Positions 47,801 to 55,230 of a DNA stretch of 64,000 nucleotides are shown piece by piece (positions within the stretch are counted from its first letter, which is position 1; the number at the start of each line of letters is the position of its first letter). A program made the translations under genes and the position numbers. The stretch spans positions 124,001 through 188,000 of the forward strand of contig JAHDVF020001222.1 in NCBI GenBank assembly GCA_022606425.2, read 5' to 3'. The stretch comes from Lepidostoma basale (lineage: Eukaryota > Arthropoda > Insecta > Trichoptera > Lepidostomatidae). The notes beneath the pieces are model-generated. The model searched no databases. It saw only the letters and a program-made list of their open reading frames with translations, and was not told the DNA's origin.

Positions 47801-50320
47801 CTGTCGCCACCTTATGCAACTTGTCGCCACAGCATGCAACTTGTCTTCACCTTGTGCAACTTGCCGCTACCTCGTGCATCCTGTCATCACCTTGTGCAAT
47901 TTGTCGCCACATCGTGCAACTTGTCATCATCATGTGCAACTTGTTGCCACATCGTGCAACTTGTCAGCACCTTGTGCAACTTGTCATCACCTTGTGCAAC
48001 TTGTCGTCACCTTATGCAATTTGTCGCTACCTTTTGAAGCTTGTTGCCACACCGTGTAACTTATCACCACCTCGTGCATCTTGTCGCCACCATGGCAACT
48101 TGTTAGCACACCATGTAACTTGTCCCCACATTTTGCAACTTGTTGCCACATTACATTACACAGTACATTTGTCATCAACTTGTGCAACTTGTGAGCAACT
48201 TGAAATAAATGTTTTATTACATTTTATCAGAGTGACACCCACATAAGTGCAATAATAAAAATTCTAGAAAAAATAGATCAATTTTGAATGTTTATTAAAA
48301 TTAATTTTATTTATTTAAATGACAGTTGCTGGCTGGTCATTGGTAGCTTTTGGACTCCTACAACTGCCAATTTGGGCTATTATCATCTACACTAGGAGAC
48401 AATTCGGAACCATACGGGTATGTTTAATTTATTTCAAGTTTACGGTTTAAATGTTTTATTTTAGTACAACAAAAAAATATATCTGAGAGATGGTATCGAT
48501 CACATTAATTTATTTTTGGACCAAAATCGCCCTCTTATATAGGGTGTTTTTTTTAGAGGTTTGGTTTTAAAACTCTCAACATTGTTTCTACAGACTGTCA
48601 ATTTGACAGTTGACAGTTGATTTGTAGTCATTACGTTTTGCCATTTCACCCAGTTGCTCAATAAAGGTGTCGAAAATTGGACTTCACGATTGCGCTTCAT
48701 TCGAGCCAGCCGTGGCGCTAATATGTCCGATATCATATTTAAACAATAATGGCAAAAAATTATCTATTAAATAAAGCCAATATCATAGACATTAACATTA
48801 TTTTAATGTGTTTTTTTAGAGGCATACAAATTCAAAATAAATAAAAAAAACACATTAAAATAATGTTAATGTCTATGATATTGGCATTATTTAATACATA
48901 ATTTTATGCCATTATTGTTTAAATATGATTTCGGGCATATGAGCGCCACGGCTAGCTCGAATGAAGTGCAATCGTGAAATCCAATTTTCGACAATTGTCG
49001 TCTTTGTGGATGCGTATTATCCACTAGAGTGTAATACGCATCCACAAAGATGGTGCGAAAACGATCCATGGAAGACCAGACGGAAGACCGAATAACTTAC
49101 TTGGATGGACGATTATGTCGAGCCGAACTATTTTTTTTTTGAAAAGACTAACACCAAAGATTTAAATCAATGATATTAGAATTTATTTTACAATCTTCAA
49201 TGTGAGCAGAAAATAGCTCATTATTATGAAGAAGGAATTTGGTCGTGTCCAGGCTCGAACCCAAGTCCCCTTAATCAGAAACCAAGCGTTCTGTCCCCTA
49301 GACCACCACCCGATTATGATTTTCAAAATAAATTTGCACAATTTGCAAGCGCTGTTCTCACGTCAGTCTGTACATGGTAAAATGGCAAAACTTATTGATT
49401 ACAAATCAACTGTTAACTGTCGAATTGAATCTCTGTTGAAACATTGTTGCCAGTTTAAAAACCAAACCTCTAATAAAAACATTCTATATATAATAATATC
49501 ACTTCAAAGCCTACCAGTATCAAGCGAATCGAAAGAGTTTAACGGTTCATCCCTCATATATAGAACAATATGACTAACTAACTAACTATCACGCCATTTC
49601 CCCGTAGGGGTAGGCAGAGAGGATGGATCGCTACAATGCTCTGTCCTGGCATACCTCTCGTGCTTTCTCTACATTCATACATCGTACCATGCACGCACGT
49701 CGATTATTCCGACTTCCAATGTGACCGCCTTTTAGTAATTGATTAATTTGGTCATGTCATGTTTTCCTCGGACGCCCTCGGCTTCTTTTTCCACTCACGC
49801 TGCTTGTTTACAACTTTTTTACCATTCTACTCTCATCCATTCGTTCCATATGTCCAAACCATCTCAGGGATCCTTTTATAATTTTGTCATCTGCCTTACA
49901 TTTCTTTCTTATTTCATCGTTCGGTATTCTATCATACAACGTTTTCCCGCACATTCTTCTTAGTGATTTCATTTCTACGGCGTTTATTCTGCTTTCATCC
50001 TTCTTTTGCACGCTCCAAGCTTCACTTACATGCATGAGGGTATACAACAATATAATAGTTAACAACAATATGATAGTTAATAATTAACCAAATTATCTGT
50101 TCAATATTAATATTGTAAATAAAATATGTTTTAACATTTTTAGACAGTTAGATCATTGTTTCGCCCAACATCAGGATGGGGTCCCAAGGACTCCAAGATA
50201 TATCTCGAGTGGATGCTGTTCAAAGATCAAGCGAGGAGAAAACGAGACGATATGAAACTCACATTCTCAAAACACATTCTTTATTCGCTAAATGGAACTT
50301 ATAGAGAACTTTCAAACTGA
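35867..50320 (+). CDS. SLC6 family sodium-dependent nutrient amino acid transporter, complete (paralogue 1)
   Basis: Thirteen exons, all in phase with AG/GT borders: 35867-36013 (first Met at 35894), 37342-37600, 38246-38468, 40809-40852, 42168-42315, 42946-43024, 43109-43212, 44495-44687, 45810-45986, 46068-46167, 47335-47511, 48326-48417, 50144-50320 (TGA). From the Met the protein is 630 residues, normal for the family. The N-terminus is highly charged (KRKRRYKKR, then acidic). TM1 carries the SLC6 signature [11 protein letters not shown] followed by [11 protein letters not shown]. The second extracellular loop has two cysteines ([10 protein letters not shown]) and N-glycosylation sequons NDS and NKT. 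TM8 has [19 protein letters not shown], part of the sodium site region. About 12 membrane spans are visible. The closest group is insect NAT/KAAT1-like sodium-dependent amino acid uptake, often in gut epithelium; substrate cannot be read from sequence. An upstream non-coding exon may exist. It converges with a paralogue at 55231. Confidence 0.92.
36250..36600 (+). mobile_element. LINE family B 3' fragment
   Basis: [20 protein letters not shown] covers the same region as 29160-29210 (inverse reading). Later [40 protein letters not shown] matches family B. Confidence 0.65.
36630..37080. mobile_element. Fold-back MITE holding a second fold-back
   Basis: Outer arms (36635-36715, 36995-37075) are the AGGCGAAACATGTC family. 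Inner arms (36713-36790 and 36895-36985) share ACGAAACTTCAACTC, TATATACACTAGTAAATGGA and AATTTATGTGACTTTATACA in inverse orientation. Confidence 0.7.
37690..37860. repeat. Dispersed repeat shared with 39450-39600
   Basis: TTTGTAAAATCAATTACTCC, then AAGGGCACACTA and TTAATGTCACTATCCTTATA recur at 39474-39570. Class unknown. Confidence 0.45.
38665..38790 (-). mobile_element. RTE-like family A 3' end
   Basis: AACTAACTAACTAATCATCA, CGCCGTCTCCC, then TGGACTGCC and CATACTTCTCTCGATTCCTC. Confidence 0.55.
38895..39015 (+). mobile_element. tRNA-derived SINE of a second family (SINE2)
   Basis: TGGTCATGGGGACAGAACGC (A-box area) and GGTTCAAGCCT (B box), then GGACATGACCAGATTCCTTC. Its inverse copy is at 49215-49325. 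Confidence 0.65.
39640..39770 (-). mobile_element. SINE1 copy
   Basis: Reverse of B box: GGGATCAAACCCGGGTCC (B-box complement), then CTGTTACCACTCTGCCACG (A-box complement) and AGTTCGTCG. Confidence 0.75.
39845..39945 (-). mobile_element. RTE-like family A 3' end
   Basis: TCTAACTAACTATTATAACA, then GGGATAAGCAGAAAGGATGG and ACCGCCACACTACTCTGCCC. Confidence 0.5.
40330..40625 (-). mobile_element. CR1/jockey-like LINE 3' end
   Basis: Minus strand: [20 protein letters not shown], then [17 protein letters not shown]. The motif xFxVAGPxxWNxL followed by FKxxLL is the usual end of CR1/jockey-type RT proteins. Confidence 0.6.
40865..41620 (-). mobile_element. RTE-like family A fragment, split by SINE1
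   Basis: Complement pieces TAGGCAGAAAGAATGGACC and CTTCCTCTATTTCTAGTTCC lie left of the SINE, and TGCTTTCCATGTGTCCAAGC and CATTTATTCTACTTTCATCC right of it. Confidence 0.65.
41128..41392 (+). mobile_element. SINE1, longest copy
   Basis: A box TGGCCGAGTGG, B box GGTTCGATTCC (41183-41193), body with CAATAAAATGGCGATAGATT, CTATGATAGCTATAATTCCC and GATTTGGCTCATGCTGTCAT, then a (TAA)n tail. Inserted in an RTE copy. Confidence 0.85.
41755..42085 (-). mobile_element. LINE family F 3' fragment
   Basis: 105-residue minus [43 protein letters not shown] and [20 protein letters not shown], then [20 protein letters not shown]. Typical C-terminal tail of insect LINE proteins. Ends 82 bases before a SLC6 exon. 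Confidence 0.75.
42354..42375. repeat. (TG)n microsatellite
   Basis: About ten TG dinucleotides shortly after the SLC6 exon ending at 42315. A fragment of RTE family A follows at 42430-42535. Confidence 0.8.
42540..42945. other. SLC6 intron without recognised repeats
   Basis: No gene or repeat family seen up to the acceptor at 42945. Confidence 0.35.
43255..44090 (+). pseudogene. RTE-like element with endonuclease domain, internally deleted
   Basis: [20 protein letters not shown], then [20 protein letters not shown] and [23 protein letters not shown] and TDHFLV are APE-type endonuclease motifs, with the catalytic Asp/His pair present. The reverse transcriptase is missing: after about 43960 it jumps to [20 protein letters not shown] and LSAYPYGG, the 3' end. 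Confidence 0.75.
44690..45305. other. SLC6 intron segment, no recognised element
   Basis: Contains incidental open frames on both strands but no family motif. The real exon ends at 44687. Confidence 0.35.
45306..45650. repeat. Degenerate tandem repeat of about 20-22 bp
   Basis: Units approximate ACTCGTACAACGCCACTCAA with drift (AGAAACTAATATAA variants). Lies in the SLC6 intron 44688-45809. Confidence 0.75.
46190..46700 (+). mobile_element. RTE-like family A fragment
   Basis: Contains [20 protein letters not shown], then [20 protein letters not shown], and [32 protein letters not shown] with shifts and stops. The most 5'-extended family A tail here. Confidence 0.7.
47090..47310. mobile_element. 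Fold-back MITE (AGGCGAAACATGTC family)
   Basis: Arms around TGAGGCAATAAAACATGTCA, ending GTTCAAGAAACAATAAATTA only 25 bases before the SLC6 exon at 47335. Confidence 0.6.
47590..48205. repeat. 20-bp minisatellite, about 30 units
   Basis: Unit approximately AACTTGTCGCCACCTTGTGC. Three units make 60 bp, so frames stay open and give long cysteine-rich repeat ORFs (ATCRHLVQL-like). These are artefacts, not proteins. In SLC6 intron 47512-48325. Confidence 0.9.
48545..49487. mobile_element. Large fold-back with nested arms
   Basis: Outer arms 48548-48660 and 49375-49485 share TTAGAGGTTTGGTTTT, ACAGTTGACAGTTGATTTGT and GTTTTGCCATTT. Inner arms 48668-48830 and 48850-49000 share TAATGTCTATGATATTGGC and the TAATGGCA side. 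Holds a SINE2 copy. Confidence 0.7.
49215..49325 (-). mobile_element. SINE2 copy
   Basis: Reverse complement reads TGGTCTAGGGGACAGAACGC and GGTTCGAGCCTGGACACGAC, with Pol III A- and B-box positions. Confidence 0.65.
49570..50062 (-). mobile_element. RTE-like family A fragment
   Basis: Minus [43 protein letters not shown] and [20 protein letters not shown], then [20 protein letters not shown]. Ends 80 bases before the last SLC6 exon. Confidence 0.8.
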
Positions 50321-50460
50321 TCTATGGTATCTTTTTTTGAGATAAAGTTATATCTTGTTTTATATTATTTTAACAAGTTTAAAATAATATCGTTTATAAA
50401 CTATTTAAAGTTTAAACGTATTTTTTTTAATGTATATATAGTTCAAATCCACTAATGTTT

Positions 50461-50515
50461 GTGTCTTCGATTGATTTCGGCAGCTCGCTGCTTTCTTCTG
50501 TGTGCCCAGAAGATG
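50461..50515 (-). repeat. Hammerhead-like fold-back fragment
   Basis: Minus strand CAGAAGAAAGCAGCGAGCTG then CCGAAATCAATCGAAGAC. Related to 51388-51460 but with a decayed core. Confidence 0.4.
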
Positions 50516-50639
50516 CTATAAACGAAACTGTTTATTTTATTTTACTAAATATTTCAATTAGAACGATTCTAAAATTTAATGAAACGAACTGGTGAAAAAT
50601 CAAACGAAGGCGTTAGTTAGTTTAGAATGAAACATAACT

Positions 50640-51390
50640 AACTAACTAACTAACCACCACGCTAACATAAATTAACCTAACCTAATCACCACGCCGTGAC
50701 ACATTTCCTTCTTGACAAACTTCTCTCAATTCCTCTACCTTCATACATCGTGTCATGCACGCATGTCAATTTATTCGACTCTTCACGTGGCCTTCTTCTT
50801 CTTATTTTAATAGATCTGACGATCTGTGACACAGAAATCATATCTCGTCGGATGATGAGATCCAGCTGTCCCTCCATCTCATAGACGGTCTTCCAGGTGG
50901 GCGGTGTCCGGAGGGGATTTTATAAGCGGCTGTATATGCAGTGTGTCACCATCCATTCGGGCTACATGGTCCCTCCAGTATCTTCTTCTGGATCTACTCC
51001 ACTGAACGATATCCTCTATTTCGCAGGATTTTCTTACGTCTACGTTGCGGACACGATCTCGGAGGGTTTTTCCAGTAATTGATCTTAGGACCTTCATCTC
51101 CGATGTTCTTAGTAGTCCCTTGGTTCGCACAGTGTCAGCCCGCGTCTCTACAGCGTACGCCATGATAGGTCGCACGCATGTTTTATAGATTCTGATCTTG
51201 CTGTCGATACGCATGTGCTTGTTCTTCCAGACAAGATTCTTCAGGCATTCACGTGGCCGGCATTCAAAATATGATTCATTTGATCGTGTCGCGTTTTCCT
51301 CTGTCTTCCTCTATTTCTAGTACCATTAACATCGTTAACATCATACTTTTTTTACCACTCTATCTTTATTCATTCTTTCCATGTGTCCAC
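50640..51390 (-). mobile_element. RTE-like family A fragment split by another LINE
   Basis: Left part AACTAACTAACTAACCACCA to CTCTTCACGTGGCC, right part TTCACGTGGCCGGCATTC to CTTTCCATGTGTCCA. Confidence 0.7.
50793..51247 (-). mobile_element. LINE fragment (KIRIYKTCVRPIMAY lineage) nested in family A
   Basis: Minus ORF: MRIDSKIRIYKTCVRPIMAY, AVETRADTVRTKGLLRTSEM and KVLRSITGKTLRDRVRNVDV, then RRYWRDHVARMDGD. Flanked by TTCACGTGGCC at 50782-50792 and 51248-51258. Confidence 0.75.
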
Positions 51391-51460
51391 CATCTCGCTG
51401 CTTTCTTCTGGGTGCCCAGAAGATGGCAGCGAGTTGCCGAAACCGGTCGAAGACATACAA
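51388..51460 (+). repeat. Hammerhead-like fold-back (CAGAAGA, ACCGGT)
   Basis: CTCGCTGCTTTCTTCTGG faces CCAGAAGATGGCAGCGAG. Then TTGCC, GAAA, CCGGT, C. Core CAGAAGA, extra T, stem GGCA/TGCC. No stem I pairing seen. Confidence 0.45.
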
Positions 51461-52010
51461 TTTTTGTGAATTTTAACTAAATACACATTTAAAAAATATA
51501 TTTTCAATATTAAGCTTACAATAATATTTCAAAACGAGTATTTTTATATTAAAAAAAAATTATTTGTCTTATTTATTTGTAAATAAGTGTTAATCTATTG
51601 TTATACACGTTATATTGTTATCTTGAAAAATTATTAATTGTTCATTTATTTATTTATTATGTATTAATTACATGTCATTTTACACACACTATTAAACGCG
51701 ATTTTAACGCTGATCATTAAGATTTACTTTGTATAATTTGCTGCAATTATAATTTATATATTGTATTTTAAAACTATATTTTAATTTCTTCGCATCACTT
51801 GAGAGTGAAAGACAAATCACATCATTATATTCATACTATGAGTTTATTTGAAATGTTTTCCAACGTGAATTTTTTTGTTTTATGGTGAAAATAAGAATTA
51901 TTTTCTTTAAAATAATTAAAGTAGACTATATTTGCAGCTCAAGCGTGTTGTTCCAGTATTATAATAATTAATATAATTAGTAGTAAGGAACTTAAGTCAT
52001 AATGTTCATA
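51460..52010. other. AT-rich intergenic stretch
   Basis: No gene or repeat family recognised. Confidence 0.3.
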
Positions 52011-52011
52011 T

Positions 52012-52203
52012 ATGGACTGCAAATGTAGTTTGCCGCAGTTCGAAACTAGTTTCTTAAACTGCAAATGTAATTTGCCGCAGTTCGAAATTAGTTCATTGGA
52101 CTGCAAATGTAGTTTGACGCAGTTCGAAACTAGTTTATTGGACTGCAAATGTAGTATGCCGCAGTTCGAAACTAGTTTCTTGGACTGCAAATGTAGTCAG
52201 ACG
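52012..52203. repeat. 42-bp tandem repeat, about 4.5 units
   Basis: Unit: GACTGCAAATGTAGTTTGCC then GCAGTTCGAAACTAGTTTCTTG. The 42-bp length keeps both strands open, giving MDCKCSLPQFETSFL-type repeat ORFs with no start context or splice signals. Confidence 0.88.
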
Positions 52204-52204
52204 C

Positions 52205-52960
52205 ACTATAGGGGTTAAAGCAAATTTACGAACACACGAAGTAAATAATAATTATATTTAAAAAAAAAATCCCTTTCGTAATATTTATAAAAAATGTATT
52301 CATAATTTATTTCACATTCTAATTAAAATTGCACTGTAATAATTAATAAATATATATGTCGCTTGGATGAAGAAATAATGGTTAAGAAAGTGTATGCTTA
52401 CAATGTGAAAAGAGTCGCCTATTCTTCAATTGAAATTATATTTTGTAAATATTTTTACTACTTTGTTTTAATGCGTATTGTGTATTATGCAATAAAATTA
52501 ATTATTATTTTTTAAATATTATACGAAGTAAAAAATTAAATGTTTTTTTTTAGATAATCCGTTGTCTTGGCTGAAACACTTACCATAGTTGCTTCAACAC
52601 ATTATTAACTATTTAATTTGAAACACTGTTATAATATGACAATAAGTTCCATTTTTGAAATTTAGTATGACTCATTGCTTTAAATTTCTATTTAATATAT
52701 CTATTATTTTAAATCACTTTTTTCTCTACCTTTATTTGTCAGCAACTTCTTTGCATATTTAAATTAATTAACTAATCACACTAGTGAGTTATGCACAAAA
52801 TATAAATTAAGTCTCTCTAATTGTAACTTTAGTAGTTTGTAACACTCGATGGTGCCAACATAAGTTGGCAAAACAGCTGTTGAGATAATTTTATGTAAAT
52901 TAAATAAGCTAATTATGAATAATAATAAACTAAAACGATGTTTTTTTTAACTACTTCCAC
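52205..52960. other. AT-rich intergenic stretch
   Basis: No gene or repeat family recognised. Confidence 0.3.
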
Positions 52961-53100
52961 TTTGTCTTTATTTCGCCAAGCTCGCTGGCATCGACAGAGT
53001 GTCTTATTCCAGTTTAGACCAGTCTGTCGGTGCCAGCGAGCCTGGCGAAACCGGTCGCTGTCAAAATAAAGACAAAAGTGGAAGTAGTTTAAGAACATCG
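52940..53100. mobile_element. Fold-back element with ACCGGT hammerhead-like end
   Basis: AACTACTTCCACTTTGTCTT near 52949 is mirrored by AAGACAAAAGTGGAAGTAG at 53069-53088. Right arm: GCCAG/CTGGC stem, GAAACCGGTC. Left arm reads CTGTCGATGCCAGCGAG on the minus strand, so the core is degenerate. Confidence 0.6.
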
Positions 53101-53554
53101 TTTTATTAAATTATTATTTAAAATGAACATCCATCAAGAGATTTCAGTAAAATCATTTGATTAAGTTAATTATGATATTAGACTCTTAAGTCTTCCAAAT
53201 TAAACAGTTAAAATAATTAAGAATGTTTTTCTTTGTTTACGTCGCGAAAAAATAACAAATATTTTTGCAGTTAATAATAAAAAAACAAATGAAATGTATA
53301 AATATTTTGTTCTTTTTATTTGTACAATTATAATATATAATTATTATGAAGATCACAGTACATTAGTAAGTTATACGAGAAAATACCGTTGGATTGAAAC
53401 AATAGAAGTAAAAAAAACAAATAATTTAATAATTATCACAATTGACAGTTAAAATGCGTTTTTTTTTTATACAACATTTTACAGAAAGCGGGAAAAGTAA
53501 TGCTATAGTTAGTTTAGTAAAAGTAAGTATTCACTGTTATAAAACAGTGTACTG

Positions 53555-53925
53555 TATACCTATATTACCGAGAAAAAATTTTGGACCACGCTGGAGGATG
53601 GGACTTACAGAATTAAAAGAAACCTTGAACTTGAAGAACTAATTAACCAGGAAACATGAGTGAGATTCTGTAAGTCTCAACGCCTACGGTGGGCTGGCCA
53701 TGTGGAGAGAATGCCAGAGGGTAGAACACCACAAATTATATCCAGATGGGTGCCACCAAGAGGCAGACCGAGGAATAGATGGGCGGATTGCGTGGAAGAA
53801 GATTGGGAGAAAATGGAAGAAGCTGGGGAATGGAGAGAGATGGCCAGAGACAGAAGTCAGTGGAGGACCATTGTGGAGGAGGCCAAGTCCCACACCGGGA
53901 TATAGCGCCGAAAATTCATGACTGT
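53555..53925 (+). mobile_element. LINE family C 3' fragment
   Basis: YRIKRNLELEELINQET, then LRWAGHVERMPEGRTPQIIS, RWVPPRGRPRNRWADCVEED and WREMARDRSQWRTIVEEAKS, stop. Cleanest copy of this tail. Confidence 0.8.
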
Positions 53926-53964
53926 ATACCTTTATCATAGTCATTTATTTTATGAAATAATAAA

Positions 53965-54930
53965 ATACCTTACGATAACATGTTGAATGTATACAAATAC
54001 TCATAGACAAATACTGGATTTTACTCATTACGGATTAATTTTTGTTTATAAGGATTAATTGTATAATATCTCAATAGAGACGAAGATGTAAATTGTTTTC
54101 TGGGAACAGAATATGGTGGTCGAGGCGCTTACAGGACTTATGACCTGTCATTGGTTGGGTTAAGCCAGTGGTGTCCAATCGGTCGATCGCGATCGACCAG
54201 TCGATCGCGAGCCAAAATTTAGTCGATCCAAAAAACCATCAAGATTTTTTTTTTAAATTCTAATATAGTAGTAAAATGGACCCCAAAAGTCGAACCAGTT
54301 GGCTCGACAGTATTGTAACTTTATCGTAATAGCACAGCTCAAAGATTACAATAGCAAAGCAAATTCAAGTAATTCTGGCGTGTGAAGCCTCATTTGCTCA
54401 CATGAGTTACATAAATTCTAAATATCGGTCACGTTTGACGGATAACCATCTTGATGATTGTATGCGATTTGCATCGAGTAATTGTCGGCCAAATTATTTG
54501 GAAATGGGCAAAAATGAACAATGTCAAATATCTCATTAAATTTGATTTTTGTATTATTGTAAAACAATAAAAAGTTGCATAATTTTTATTTTTTTTATTT
54601 ACTTCATAAAACGTTAAATAAAATGTTTATAAGAAATAAATAATAATACTGGATCATTTTTTTATACACATAAAACGATATTTCGCCTTCAAAGTGTACA
54701 GTTAAACTTTTAAGACTTATATAAAATACTAATTAAATTGTCTATAAGAATTTTATTAGAAGTCGATCCCAAGCAAATTTAAAATGTAAAAGTAGCTCCC
54801 AGTGATCAAAAGGTTGGACACCACTGGGTTAAGCGATCGCTTTATGTTTAACAACATTTCCCATTCCGCCCGTCTTATGACCACCACGTCTGACAAATTT
54901 TTGGAAGATGTATAAATGCTACAATGTTGC
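53965..54930. mobile_element. Long-inverted-repeat family copy interrupted by a hAT MITE
   Basis: CTCAATAGAGACGAAGATG and TTACAGGACTTATGACCTGT lie left, GCTTTATGTTTAACAACATT and GACAAATTTTTGGAAGAT right of the MITE. Same family as 7985-8680. Confidence 0.7.
54166..54826. mobile_element. Non-autonomous hAT element
   Basis: 8-bp target duplication GGTTAAGC (54158-54165 and 54827-54834). Ends CAGTGGTGTCCAATC and GGTTGGACACCACTG. Subterminal GGTCGATCGCGATCGACC palindrome. No transposase. Confidence 0.88.
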
Positions 54931-55230
54931 AGAACACTTCACATTTTTTTAGTTCAATCTACACTAGCGCCATCCATTAAGACGATATATTATCAAAATT
55001 AGGTTTCTAGTAAATTTGTTTCATATACATTTTTATCGATACAGGTAAACAAAATATTCGTTTAAAATTATTTTTCCCATATTCTATTTTGCAAAAGATA
55101 GCTTTGTATAAATATTGCTTAGGTTAAATTGAAAAAAAATCATGAAATGCAGTGTTAATTGTATTTACATTGGTGTTATTGTTTCATAACTTATCACATG
55201 TTCATCCAGCGGTATTCGGTTAGTTTGGGG

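Noticed and set aside
47271..48246. Long ORFs of 262 and 161 codons rich in Cys/His/Leu repeats
   Set aside because: They are the 20-bp minisatellite read in frame, fused to a real SLC6 exon or the intron flank. The exon has a good donor at 47511 and the next exon joins in phase without them.
52012..52218. ORF of CKCSLPQFETS repeats as a secreted cysteine-rich peptide
   Set aside because: No signal peptide, no start context and equal openness on the other strand; it is a 42-bp tandem repeat.
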